Below, piece after piece: positions 10,539 to 29,114 of a stretch of DNA of 64,000 nt. The DNA lies in NCBI GenBank assembly GCA_964035015.1, contig OZ035999.1, forward strand, positions 5,284,627 to 5,348,626, written 5' to 3'. Numbering within the stretch: the stretch's first letter is position 1; each line of letters opens with the position of its first letter. A program made the position numbers and the translations under genes. The notes beneath the pieces were generated by a model. It was not told the DNA's origin. It searched no databases and worked only from the letters and a program-made list of their open reading frames with translations. Source of the DNA: Corallium rubrum (taxonomy: Eukaryota; Cnidaria; Anthozoa; Scleralcyonacea; Coralliidae).

Positions 10539-11095
10539 ACAATACTAGGGTCAATAATTCCATCTCTATTTTGTTTTACAGGAGGTGAAAATATACAGAA
10601 GGCAATCTTGGAATAGCTTGCTTAATATGTAATCCAAAGTTTTGCATGTCATGTCAACTACAATGCATGATAATTGTGGACATAACTAATAAAATTTTAA
10701 CAAATAGAAGTATTTCACATGGCATTATATTATCCAAATACTGGGTCTCAAAGCTTAATGCTTATTTAAAGCTCCAAATGCTAAGGGAATATTCATTCCC
10801 TTAGAATGCTACACTTATAAATGTCTGGTCATGAGGAGAACAGTGTCAGTTAGTTTTGTTTTCACAAGAGTCTTGATGTTTCCTGAGATGATGGGCAACA
10901 CTTGATTTGTCTAATCCCACATGACCATAAATAAACCAATGGCAGTCTGAGTTACAACTAGGACAAGTCTCAAGACAGACAACCTTCGGGACAATTTCAT
11001 CTGTCTTAGAGAGACACCTGCTAAGAGACCTCAACCACATCGACAATATTATAAACAACAACAATATACAAGCAGCCAAGATTTGACCATTTTAT
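10539..11095. other. intergenic, nothing recognised
   Basis: AT-rich unique-looking DNA with only short ORFs lacking homology or splice context. A minus-strand reading at 10846-11079 contains several Cys and His residues but no recognisable zinc-finger spacing. Confidence 0.35.
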
Positions 11096-12250
11096 GCACC
11101 AAACTTTTGGTCAACCCAAGGGAGGGTGGGTGTACAATCATTGACAAAGATTCACCACAAACTGGTGCTCCACAGTGGGGCGTATATGTCAAATGCCCCT
11201 GGTTGGCCAAAACATTGATTGGTGCATTAGAGAGGTACCAGGTACCTTTTTTCCCGGAGGGTTGTGGTTAGGTTTAGGGCCACCGGGGGGTTGTGGTTAG
11301 GTTTAGGATAAGGTTTAGAGGTTAGGGTTGGGGTGTGGGGGTTGGGAATTGGTTTTTAAAATTAACGATTATTGGTAATTCTAGGCATTTCACCCTTACT
11401 GATTATTGGTAATTCTAGGCAGGAGGATATGCTGGTTCACCAAATTCAGCTTCATTTTCTCTCGGTTATACAGTAAAAGGGACTGGGGTTGACGCGCATG
11501 GCAGCCCCCCATGGACACCGCTGTCAAACGTTTTGCGCATGCGCGACGTCCGAGCTCGTCCTCGGAAAAAGAGCGGGAGAACACTGAAATATTTGGACTG
11601 GTCCGAGAGTCCGACACAAACGTTAAAATTATAAGCATACTACCAAAAAGATAAGGTAGGTAATTTGTGCATGGCTTCTTTGTCAATATTGTAACATATT
11701 CTGAATTTACCTCTTCGTAATTTTCTTTACCCTTTTTTTAAAACACAAATGAATAGTCGAGTCTTACTTAGTCTTCGCTGTCTGGTTGTTGTCGCCACGG
11801 CTAGTTCCCCACTTCTCTTGCCAGGTCGACCTCACATTACACCCAGGGTAACCTCACATCCAAAATTAAGGATTATCCTTAATTGTCAACTCGCCTAGAA
11901 TTAAGGATAATCCTTAATTTTAAATGAAAACTCTCCCCCATACCCCCAACCCCTAACCACAACCCCCCGGAAACCCTAAACCTAACAACAACCACCCGGA
12001 AACCCTAAACCTAACCACAACCCCCCGATAGCCCTAAGCCTAATCACAACCCTCCGGAAAAAAGTCCGACCTCTCACACCCCGACCACAACACCCCTCTA
12101 GGATTTTTAGCTTTATGTGTTCAAGTTTAACGTCCCGCTTGTGGGACAGATAAATTAAGGCCATGTCTTAATTTGAACCCTATTTTAAAATTAAAGCCAT
12201 GTCTTAATTCGAGCCCTATTTTACAATTAAGATATACGCTTAATTTTGGT
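11096..12250. repeat. telomere-like repeats in inverted arrangement with small palindromes
   Basis: GGTTGTGGTTAGGTTTAGG repeats lie at 11250-11340. Their reverse complements (CCTAAACCTAACCACAACC) are at 11940-12065, facing inward around about 600 bp. TTAAGGATTATCCTTAA at 11864 and AATTAAGGATAATCCTTAAT at 11899 are near-perfect palindromes. ATTAAGGCCATGTCTTAATT at 12153 is repeated at 12188. TTATTGGTAATTCTAGGC is duplicated at 11370 and 11404. There is no coding evidence. Confidence 0.55.
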
Positions 12251-12826
12251 AAGAGATCGTGTTGCTCTTGCAGTGTTTACTCGGCGAATTCACGCATGCG
12301 CAAACGTTTGGCAGCGGTGTTGCTCATGTTGGCGGTTAGCGTTCAGAGAAGGCCCTGGGTAAGAGTTTGTTTAGGTGTGGTCTGAACTCGGGATCTCGGT
12401 AGATTTGAGAACACCAGGAACATTCATGAAGATGACAGACTTTGAGGAAATAGTTTCTTGACAGTAGCAGTACAGTACTAGTATCTTTATATTTTTGCAT
12501 AAGTGCTTTATTACTACACGAGTTTTATATTTGTTATGCTGAGTAGGTACCATTTGTGTTTTCACCGACTGTTGTTTGTCTTTGAGTTTGAGATCGGCAA
12601 TGGACAGTAGTCTTATTGATCCATTAGGATTTGTATTCAATGTTGTAAGTGCTTTGAACCTTTGAGTATCAGAGTATGTAATTTTGTCACAAGTATGTTT
12701 GATTTTGATGTTCATTTTGATAAAAATTTTGATGCATAGATTGAGTAAAAAGATATTCATCATAGAAACAACTTTGGACCAGTCATGTTCCTCATATATA
12801 TACGGTAATACTTTAATGACATATGT

Positions 12827-13150
12827 AATGTTTACAACACGAGCGGCCGTGTTGTATTGAATATACAATCACGAGCCGAAGGCGAGTGATTGTGTATTCA
12901 ACACAACAAAAACGCGAGTGTTGTAAACAACTTGTGAAATGAATGAATAGTAAAAATCCCTTTGGGATATTGAGATGCTAATTAGTTACAAGCACTAGTG
13001 GTTGTATCAGAAGAGTATACATCCACAAGTGGTTGTAACTAATTAGCATCATTGGTTTTAGTTTGTATGGGGTTTACAGGGGTATACATGTGACGTAATT
13101 TCTGAAATTGGATTGGCTGCAAAACTCATGAATTAGTAATGAATTTCACA
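12827..13150. mobile_element. palindromic MITE, copy 1 (~320 bp)
   Basis: It runs from GTAATGTTTACAACACGAGC to TTAGTAATGAATTTCAC. Internal palindromes include GTTGTATTGAATATACAATC...GTGTATTCAACAC and the pair around GATGCTAATTAGTTACAA. The same sequence, inverted, is at 45165-46564, where another element interrupts it. Confidence 0.7.
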
Positions 13151-13264
13151 ATGGCCATTAATCATTATAACATCAACAGCCAAGTGTGTGTTATATGCTG
13201 ATGGTACCAAAATCTATAGAGAAATTACAGTGCCTGACATTCACCTACAGTACCAGTGTTACAG

Positions 13265-13375
13265 ATGCAATGCAATGTAATGTAATGTAATTGTAATGTA
13301 ATGTAATGTAATGCAATGCAATGTAATGTAATGTAATGCATGTAATGTAATGCACTAATGTAATGTAAAATGTAA
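13265..13375 (+). repeat. (TAATG)n pentanucleotide repeat
   Basis: About 20 imperfect units of TAATG/CAATG. A related diverged array lies at 63420-63760. Confidence 0.85.
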
Positions 13376-13687
13376 GATGGACATGGGTCAGGTGTAATAA
13401 CGGTGATTCGATCTCAGGAAGGCACGCTTTCCCATATAAATACAATTCTCAGTGTTATAAGGAAGAGCTTCTTAACAAGAGACATAAATTTGACCACAAG
13501 AAATCGACTGAGCTACAAGATGTATGTATAAACAACATAATAATAGGCATCTGGTGTTGTTGACCACCGTCATTGCAATTTAATAGTGCGTGGGCGCTAC
13601 TGATATGCTATGCCTCCAGAGACATATTAATCCTTGCCACATTATGCAATGCACGGGCCATGTGTGGAATGACATGAACTAATCAAT

Positions 13688-13862
13688 AGATCGTTTTCAT
13701 CTGACGTCACGGCGGCCATATTGGTGTACCAAAACAATGAAATGGCGGCCATATTGGTGTACATCTTTATCCTATGGGAATTTAGCTCTATTCTTATTCA
13801 AATATTTCGTATGGTTTCACCGCCCCAATGGGGCCACCGATCACGTGAGTGAAAACGATCTA
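13688..13862. mobile_element. MITE with GATCGTTTTCA ends
   Basis: GATCGTTTTCATCTGACGTC opens it and AGTGAAAACGATC closes it. Two GGCGGCCATATTGG motifs lie inside. A second copy at 25976-26369 is split by a hAT element, and a third partial copy is at 20825-20905. Confidence 0.7.
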
Positions 13863-13902
13863 TTAGATGTTTTATTGAAAGGATTGACGACTTTAACTTA
13901 TG

Positions 13903-14122
13903 CAATCTCGTTCCCAGAGCCCACGTTCCCCTTACCCAGCGGGCGGGAAACGAGAGGCTCTGGGATAATCCGTTCACGCCATCACAGGATTCTTGTTATC
14001 CCGGAAGAAGAGTTATATAGAGTTCGCTGTGTTCATCAGCCAATGAGATATCGATGTGAAACGGATTATCCCAGAGTCTCTCGTTTCCCGGGTGGGGAAC
14101 GTGGGCTCTGGGAACGAGATTG
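13903..14122. mobile_element. 220-bp element with CAATCTCGTTCCC inverted repeats
   Basis: CAATCTCGTTCCCAGAGCCC and its reverse complement bound the element. Terminal repeats are longer than 60 bp with minor gaps. The ends match the CAACCTCGT family at 7973 and 9840. No clean target duplication was seen. Confidence 0.65.
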
Positions 14123-14467
14123 CTTATTATGCTATAATGCCAATATTTTTCTTGCTGTTCAAGATTATATAATAGCATCTGGTCGTTTTGGTTCAGTTTA
14201 AATTGCTTTAGTAAATATTGCTGCAGTTTTACTTATTTACCCTTTTCTTTATTTCTTTGTATGTATTTGACGTATGTTTCTATGTATACTAGTTCTTCTT
14301 CGTGGCTGTATTTTTTTATCTTATTGTGTTGTATGTAAATGTACGTGAACCCTCTCAATGAGCTGTAAGCTCTTAGGGCAAATGTAAAGTTAAAAAAAAC
14401 CCCAAAAAAACAACTAAGGACGCATGTAATTCTATATACCGTGATTATAGCTGCATGGCAATAATTA

Positions 14468-14850
14468 GGGACTTTAAGATTCAGACAACGGACTACGGCT
14501 ACGGTAGAACGTTTAACAGTGGTATTAAATGGTGGTGTATTTATACAATCAAATTTCAAATACATAATCGCACGGACTTGTTTTGTTCTTAAATTCTTGA
14601 AGAAAAACACTTGTTCAATCTATGTTAGTCGCAAGAATACGGCTAAGCCTTCCCAAGCCTTCTGTAGTGATTCAGGTTCCCCGTTGTCTTTACAACGAAA
14701 AAATGCTTTTTCTGCGTTGTCAACAGAGTTACGACGGCATGAAAATTATTCTTGGGACCGTCGTTTGCAAAAGTTCTTTGTATATGACATAAAATTCAAT
14801 TGTTCAAACACGTTGCCGTAGTCGTAGTCGTTGTGTTTTCTTAAAGTCCC
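14468..14850. mobile_element. 383-bp MITE with TA target duplication, copy A
   Basis: It begins GGGACTTTAAGATTCAGACA and ends GTTTTCTTAAAGTCCC. The subterminal ACTACGGCTACGG is answered by CCGTAGTCGTAGTCG. TA flanks both ends. A 377-bp copy in the opposite orientation is at 38220-38596. A TA duplication is usual for Tc1/mariner-type elements, but there is no transposase to confirm this. Confidence 0.75.
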
Positions 14851-16369
14851 TATTTTTGAATTGTGCTACACATTCTCATTTAGGACGCGTGTTCCGACAA
14901 AGCGGAATTTCCTTTTTCGGTCTTTACATCGGTTGTTATTACAAACCTCAATATATTTATTATTAATGCACTTGATGTAAAAATAATTCAATGCTGGCAA
15001 CGGTTTGTTAACTCACTAGGCTTTCAACATCAAAATCAGTAATGATTGTTAATTTGAGTTTTACTTCGCAAATACGATGAAGCAACCTTTAATTACGTCT
15101 TCTGATTGCGTTTTTGTTAAATGCAATGACATGCAATACAATAGATTTAGAATTACTAATTTTTAAATCAGGCTACATAAATTCTTATCACTGCGACTCG
15201 ACCGGGTTTTTGTTATAAATATAAATGTACCGACCGACTGACCGGAGAATCTAAGTAATTTTCTTTTTGTATTTTATATTTGATTTTTGATGTCCCATGT
15301 CGGGATATATAGTCTTTCAAATCTTTCATAATTTGCAGTTTCTACTATAGTTCAATAATATTAAGAAACTTGAGCAGGGCTCTTATTTTTATTTTACGAT
15401 TAGTTTAGTTTAGTTTAGTTTAATGAATTTTCGTCACTGATACAATGAAAAAGCATAAATACACAATCAGTAAATAAATAACATCACTAATAAGTAGCAA
15501 CGGGAGAAAGCAACAGGAATTTCCCAATTAACATAAAGGTTCATATTACAACACTAACTTAATAACTAAAATCAGATTAATTGACAAACCATGAAGTACA
15601 CAGTGTTTTGTATATAAACTATGACTTTTGTAATTATGTGTTAGTGATAACAAAAATAGGGAGTTATGACTTATGTACATTTTGGTTTGTGGCAGCTGTG
15701 TATTGTTCGGAAGTCACAAAAATATTTTCGAAATTTTATGGACTGATGATGTTTTCAGTATATTTTTTTTTAAAAAAATGCAATATATAAAACTTATCTT
15801 TTCGACATTTTCAAAATGTATTGATGACAATCATGGATATTTTTTTATGTATAATTTTTACGTAATCTTTGACGAATTAAATTTCCTGGATGCACCTTTC
15901 GGTTTTTGACCTAAACAACCTAAAAAGCCGAAAACTTAAAGAATCATCCCCATGCAGCTCTTTTCCAGAGAGAGGATTTTAAGAAATCGTTACAAAGTAA
16001 CAAAAAAATAATGTCAACTTTAAGGGGCAGATTGTTTTGGTTGTGGTTGTGGTTGTGGTTGTTCAGTGGTCGGGTTTCGTCGTGTTACCCGTCAGTTTAC
16101 CTGTTAATGGAATTTCTCTCAAAACATGCAAGCGAAGAACCTTGGGCTTGCATGGGAGAATGAATCTTTGTTTGAAATGATTACGATGTAGCGTACCATT
16201 GCACAGAGTACAGGTGCAATCTCTTTCAACCTTGGCAAGTGTTAGTTTATTCTATCACAAGTTCAAAAACTCTTGTCTCAAAAACTCTTTTCTCGAAGAA
16301 AGCCAATACAGAAATGGTACAGAAGGATTTTTAAGTCCATCCATCGCTTAATTTGCAGCTTCCAAAGAT
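14851..16369. other. AT-rich intergenic and putative 5' region
   Basis: No gene was recognised. GTTTAGTTTAGTTTAGTTTA at 15402-15421 and GGTTGTGGTTGTGGTTG at 16038-16060 are short repeats. TTAATTTGCAG at 16349-16359 looks like a splice acceptor just before the 356-codon ORF, so a 5' untranslated exon may lie here. Confidence 0.4.
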
Positions 16370-17440
16370 ATGGAAGAACGAATCCCAGAAACTAGCCACA
16401 GAAGTAGAGCCTCTGGATCTGCCCGCTACAGATTAAACCACAGCCGATCAAGAACACATCCTCAGGAAGATTTAAAAGATCCTTTTCAAGTTGTCTCGGC
16501 GTTCAGTTATGTCACCAGCCCATCAAACACAAGAAATTCTGCGAAGACGATTCACAAAGAATCAAAGAAAAAGTTACTGGACGGAATGAAATATACTAGC
16601 GTCGCGATCTCAAACGAGAACTCGAAACGACAACCAATAAATGAGGTTTATTCTCAACAAGGCAAAATTTCTCCGCCGGCTGGACCGAGAACAGGGAGCC
16701 CAGAACAAGAAAAACATGGTCTATCTGACTGGCTGTTATTGGGAAAGAGCGTACAAGATCCTACATGTTACTCGCCTGATAAAACCCACCATCGTAAATA
16801 CTTCAGCAATGAAGCATATCTGGTTAGTTCTAGACTAAAAAATGAAGAAGGCCATAAGTATCCTTCCTGCGCTGGCCTACACACACATCCTCCTTCCGTT
16901 GAGAAATGTCCAAACCCCCAACATGGTTTCGGAAAGGTGCACTCTGACGGTTATCTGGAAGCTAACGGTCCTCGACTTCCATCGTTTAGCTCACGTCCTC
17001 TGGGGGAACCGTGGATGTCGTACAGCGACTGGCAGAAATCACGACATAAGCCAAATGCAGGTGAAAAGAAGCTACTAGATAATATGATGGCTGCAGCTGC
17101 AGGGCCTGGACCTTTGAACTACTGCAGACCACTATCCGCCGAACTACGAAGAACATCCTCCCAAGGTAGTTTGAAGAACTGTGGTAAAATCTCACGTTCG
17201 CGTTCGGCATCGCTTCCTGTTCAAACCAAACTGAAACAGTGTCGTGTTGTCTTTGATTGGAAAGAAAATAAAAGTGGTGGTGTTACTTATGTCACGCCGT
17301 TTCTTCAAAACGCTGAGCCCGAAGGCGAAGAGCCGGCGTGTGTCAGTTCACTTACAGACCGCCGCCAGTCTACTGCCAGAATGGACGACAAGTTAGACAC
17401 AAGAGTAGCATATTCTAAAGACAAACATGATTGTGAGTGA
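16370..17440 (+). CDS. unrecognised 356-residue protein
   Basis: A single open frame of 356 codons starting at GATATGG (purine at -3, G at +4) and ending TGA. It is rich in Ser, Arg, Lys, Pro and His, and looks largely disordered. Short blocks that could be conserved are DWLLLGKSVQDP, EPWMSYSDWQKSRHKPNAGE and CRVVFDWKENKSGGVTYVTP. There is no signal peptide, membrane segment or known catalytic motif. A run SRSRSASLP near residue 285 resembles an RS-type phosphorylation site. A splice-acceptor-like TTTGCAG lies 10 bases upstream, and ATTAAA at 17471 could serve as a polyadenylation signal. I do not recognise the family and assign no function. The length and codon regularity in a stop-rich region support it being real. 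Confidence 0.62.
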   Translation: MEERIPETSHRSRASGSARYRLNHSRSRTHPQEDLKDPFQVVSAFSYVTSPSNTRNSAKTIHKESKKKLLDGMKYTSVAISNENSKRQPINEVYSQQGKISPPAGPRTGSPEQEKHGLSDWLLLGKSVQDPTCYSPDKTHHRKYFSNEAYLVSSRLKNEEGHKYPSCAGLHTHPPSVEKCPNPQHGFGKVHSDGYLEANGPRLPSFSSRPLGEPWMSYSDWQKSRHKPNAGEKKLLDNMMAAAAGPGPLNYCRPLSAELRRTSSQGSLKNCGKISRSRSASLPVQTKLKQCRVVFDWKENKSGGVTYVTPFLQNAEPEGEEPACVSSLTDRRQSTARMDDKLDTRVAYSKDKHDCE

Positions 17441-17830
17441 TTGTAAACTAGCCTCCCACTTTACATGTTAATTAAATACGTGGGCACGACATTAATAGAT
17501 AACTTTTCTACAACGTGCTTAATTATACTGGGGTTTTTTTCCTGTGAGCAAACAACAACTTTTAACTCGTAAGGCTATCTTTAACCATGTCGCCAATCGT
17601 TGTGATAAAGTCATATTTCTCATTTCAGATACAGTAATTTGCGATGATCTCTCATTTCTTTAGAGATAATAGTTATCAGTCACTTATAAAAAATTCTGCG
17701 GAAAATCCTCAATGTGTTAATTGTCACCCTAGTTACATAAAATCTTCTCGATCAATCTTCTATTTTGTGTTGTCTGTTTTTGGAGAGGAGAAAATTAGAA
17801 ATTAAGGCGAACGGGAGTTTTTGAAAAATG

Positions 17831-18050
17831 AAAAACGTTCTAATGAAAACGTTCTAAATTAGGGGTTTTAAAATGTTCTATAATATTCTGGCATCCCGGG
17901 AAAACGTTCTATAGAATTACTAAACGTTCTAATCTATAAAGAGAAAACGTTCTAATGGAAAACGTTCTAAGAAAAAACATTCTATTAACAATTTAATGAG
18001 AAGAGAAGAACGTTCTAAGTGAAAACGTTCTAATGAAGGAAAGCATTCTA
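17831..18050 (+). repeat. cluster of eleven AACGTTCTA-type motifs
   Basis: AAAACGTTCTA or close variants (AATGTTCTA, AACATTCTA, AGCATTCTA) occur at about 17832, 17846, 17871, 17901, 17921, 17944, 17959, 17975, 18008, 18023 and 18042. Spacing is irregular, 14-33 bp, unlike a simple tandem array. It lies about 390 bp downstream of the 356-codon ORF. Confidence 0.7.
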
Positions 18051-18322
18051 TTTATTGAAAAAAAGAAAAACTTTTTAAGACTATAAGTTATACAGCGGAT
18101 TATCAAAAATTTTCAATAATATGTGATGGGCACGAAAATTCGTTGATCTACTCGTAATGAACCACAGAATCTTCGCCCATTCGATAGCGATTACTTTACG
18201 ACCGGTCCCTTGCATCAGTCAACCGACATAAAATTGCGCGTTGGACTGGTTTGGGGGTCATCAATAATTCATGCTGAGAGAAGCCGAGTATTCGATTTCA
18301 AAACAAATCTAAATCTAAATCA

Positions 18323-18457
18323 ATGCCACCGTATTTATGTCAAAATGATAAAAACCGTTTGATTGATTTGCGCTTTGGCTTCTGGATTAACAAGTCGACC
18401 ATGGTAGGTGTTTTATTGTGTGGTATTTATGAGTATATGGTTGTTAATATGTGTTAG
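18323..18457 (+). CDS. possible small ORF or exon remnant (44 residues)
   Basis: ATG starts a 44-codon frame including NRLIDLRFGFWINKSTM, followed at once by a donor-like ATG|GTAGGT. The amino-acid content looks more coding-like than its surroundings. No family was recognised and the neighbouring exons were not found. It may be an exon of an unseen gene or chance. Confidence 0.25.
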   Translation: MPPYLCQNDKNRLIDLRFGFWINKSTMVGVLLCGIYEYMVVNMC

Positions 18458-19098
18458 ACGATAATTATCTGCATGCAGGCATTTGCGACAATTGTGTTTA
18501 CAAATGTCACTTAAAATTATACATCGGAACGTGGCGTGATAACGATGAAGCTGGTCAGTTGTCATATGTGCTTCAGAAGTGAGAAGTTGAGAAGTTTAGG
18601 TTATCTTTTGTAGGTGACCAGGTTGTATTCTAGTCATTCTGAAAAGTATCTAGGGAGTATCAGAATTTGAAATAGCGAAGTTCGAAGATGTATGGGATTA
18701 TAAAGACAAGACTCAAATAATTATATTTAAGAAATCTCTTATCTCAGCCGTATATCATCTAAGCAGTGCCTGAAGTGGGACTTTTAAACATAGAAGGAAA
18801 AAATAATATTCTACTGCTTCGTAAGACATCTCTTTATACTAGTACGGCTACTGCCATAGCCATAAACAATTGTTAATTCTGGAAAATAATATAATCATGG
18901 CAGCCATGTTTAATATGCAGACAACGACCGTGTAGTGCCAGTATACTCGTGACCCAAGTAAGATTATAAGAATCTGTTGGAATGTGACAACACGACCCAG
19001 TATACCGTTTTCCCGGGACGAAATCTGGAATATATGCCGGGGAGATGTTACGAGAGGATAGAAACTGGATATATGATTTACACCATTTGACCGGCCTA

Positions 19099-19263
19099 TT
19101 CATAAATGGCCGACGATTTAAAACCTTTTATGTGCATATAAATTAGCCCCTCTGACCTCGTTTTAGAGTAAAGATTCTTTTGATTTTCGCACATGAAAAC
19201 GAGTTCAGAGGGAATAATTTATATGCACATAAAAGAATATTAATTCCACCGCCATTTATGAAT
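19099..19263. mobile_element. foldback element (~165 bp)
   Basis: ATTCATAAATGGC at the left pairs with GCCATTTATGAAT at the right. TTTTATGTGCATATAAATTA pairs with TAATTTATATGCACATAAAA. The loop is about 19168-19195. No ORF. Confidence 0.65.
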
Positions 19264-19616
19264 ATGGTCTATATGCTCGTACGACATACTAATAAATGTT
19301 TAGAGAGCAGGAGAGCAATTTATAGTGGTTGTCACAGTTTTTTATTTGTCACAGTTTTTGTTTTTTTGCCAACGGTAACGCCAACGGGACGGACTGGCAA
19401 ATAAACAAGGAAATTAGGGATTATGAATTTAAAATATATATGCCCTAGTTTGACCAGGGAAGAACATACGTCAATGTTCAATTCAATGAACTGGCCTTAC
19501 ACGCATGGACACTGATAATACCGAAGTCGAAGAACTATTCGAGCGAACGAGGTAACAATGGAAGAATAAACAACACAATATACCAGCACACAAGGAATTT
19601 TATTTTCTAGCTACAG

Positions 19617-19617
<1 letters not shown>

Positions 19618-19686
<69 letters not shown>
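19618..19686. repeat. (TA)n microsatellite
   Basis: About 33 uninterrupted TA units. Confidence 0.97.
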
Positions 19687-19689
<3 letters not shown>

Positions 19690-19917
19690 ATCGCATTATA
19701 AGAAGATTAATTAGAGATTTTAATTAATCTAAACATTACTAATCAGCGACGTTTCCTGTTTTTCGTTCTTGATAAATCGTGTCCTCCACTCCTTCCGTTT
19801 CCTAATTCCTATACTGAGGATATGACTGTAGATGACACAGCGTTCCAGCCTTTATGATTCTTGCAAAAGAGGTTTTAGAGAGCTGTACGCAAACAGTTGG
19901 CTCGTTTTGAGTTAGAC

Positions 19918-27267
<7,350 letters not shown>

Positions 27268-27367
27268 GTTTAAATAAATAGTTAATTTTATTTATTAGAA
27301 TGGATAATTTTCGGAAAACTTATATTTTATATTAATATATGCTATTATGCAATTTATGCAAAGATAT

Positions 27368-27374
<7 letters not shown>

Positions 27375-27438
<64 letters not shown>

Positions 27439-27440
27439 CA
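27375..27440. repeat. (TA)n microsatellite
   Basis: About 32 AT units with one CA variant near the right end, 100 bp past the GTPase stop codon. Confidence 0.95.
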
Positions 27441-28122
27441 GTAAAATCATTAATGAATAATTTATGTATCGCATAGCAGTTTGTATGGAACTGTATTCAA
27501 TAAATTTGACATTAATATTTATTTACACGTCAAAAACTTTAAGTCTGGAAAAGAAGTCCGAAATCTATATATTATAGTTGCACCCACTCATCCAAATCCC
27601 AATAGAGTATTTCAACGCTCTATATTCCATAGTACCATCAAGATTAGAGTCCACTGCAAAGATCTTTTGTTTTCTTTTACCATAGCACAGTGAACTCTAA
27701 AAAGAGTCACTAATGAATTCAATACAGTCACTACTGTAGTCAATATAGAGCAAAACTCCGGTAAACATGCTAGGCGCAAAAAAACAAACAACACGTTTAT
27801 AGTTAAAATTGAAACTTCTATCTAATATAGCCCATAGTGCACACGTGACCATTCTCTAACCCTAAATGCGCTAGCCTGGTCCCCTGGCCCAATCAAAGAA
27901 TATGGGCCAGGTAACCACTAAAAACTTCTGCTTTCTTATTGGTTGAAATTTTCGCGCGTTTTTATTGAATATGAGTAAAATTGCAATCGTCATAAGTGGA
28001 TCTTATAGCCCCCAATTTCAAAAGAAATATGGACCAGGTAGGGTACCAGGCTATAAATGCGCACATGGCGAGCACGGAGTCCGAGCAGATTCGTAGAAAG
28101 ACTGGGATCTAGTAATTCCAAT
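27441..28122. other. intergenic between GTPase and KIAA1143-like genes
   Basis: Two facing phrases, GTGCACACGTGACCATTC and CCTGGCCCAATCAAAGAATATGG...TTCTTATTGGTTG, look repeat-derived. ATTGG/CCAAT boxes at 27890-27945 could belong to the promoter of the gene starting at 28123. This is a suggestion only. Confidence 0.35.
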
Positions 28123-29044
28123 ATGGCTTCCAACAAGAGAAATGTGAAGTTTACTCAGCCCGAAGTGCCTTCATTCTTAAAGAAATTCAAAGAGAGAGTT
28201 GGATATAAAGAGCCTGCAAGTATAAATGATAAATTATCGGATGATGTGAAGAATTCTTTGGGTAAAAATACCGTAGAAGAAGACGAGGGCAGACAAGGGG
28301 AAGACGAGCAACCGGTTGTAGTTGTACTGAAGGAAGGTGATCTGACAGCAGAAGAAGTTGAAAAGCACAAGAAGGAAAACAGTAGCGCAGGTGCCGTATT
28401 GAGAAACAAAATATATAATAATATAAAGCAGCTAGACTGCATTTTAGCCCTGATTGACTTGACTCAGACTCTCAGGATAGTTTGAAACTATGAACTGAAC
28501 GTTTGAAGCCCTGAACTTCCTCAACACTAAGAAATTGAATTTTTCTCGGACAAAATTTTAAAAAGTGGTATGTTAGGTCAAATACGTGGTAGATATAAAA
28601 CCAAACAAAATAAACACAAACAAATGAACAAATTTACAAACAAACACATGCAGCAAACAAACACACAAACAAACAAACAAACAAACAAACAAACAAACAA
28701 ACAAACAAACAAACAAACAAACAAACAAACAAACAAACAAACAAACAAACAAACAAACAAACAAACAAACAAACAAACAAACAAATTGAACTGTAAACAA
28801 ATGTACAAACAGACCTACAAACAAACAATGTACAGACAAACAAACAAACAAACAAACACAAACAAACAAACAAACACAAACAAACAAACAAACAAACAAA
28901 CAAACAAACAAACAAACAAACAAACAAACAAACAAACAAACAAACAAACAAACAAACAAACAAACACAAACAAACAAACAAACAAACAAACAAACAAACA
29001 AACAAACAAACAAACAAATAACACAAACTAACAAATACAAACAA

Positions 29045-29114
<70 letters not shown>

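Noticed and set aside
12371-12868. 165-codon minus-strand ORF
   Set aside because: No recognisable domain, odd composition, and its start runs into the MITE at 12827-13150.
28057-28485. 142-codon single-exon gene from the upstream ATG
   Set aside because: Homology begins at 28123 and leaves the frame at the donor 28390; the rest is intron read-through.
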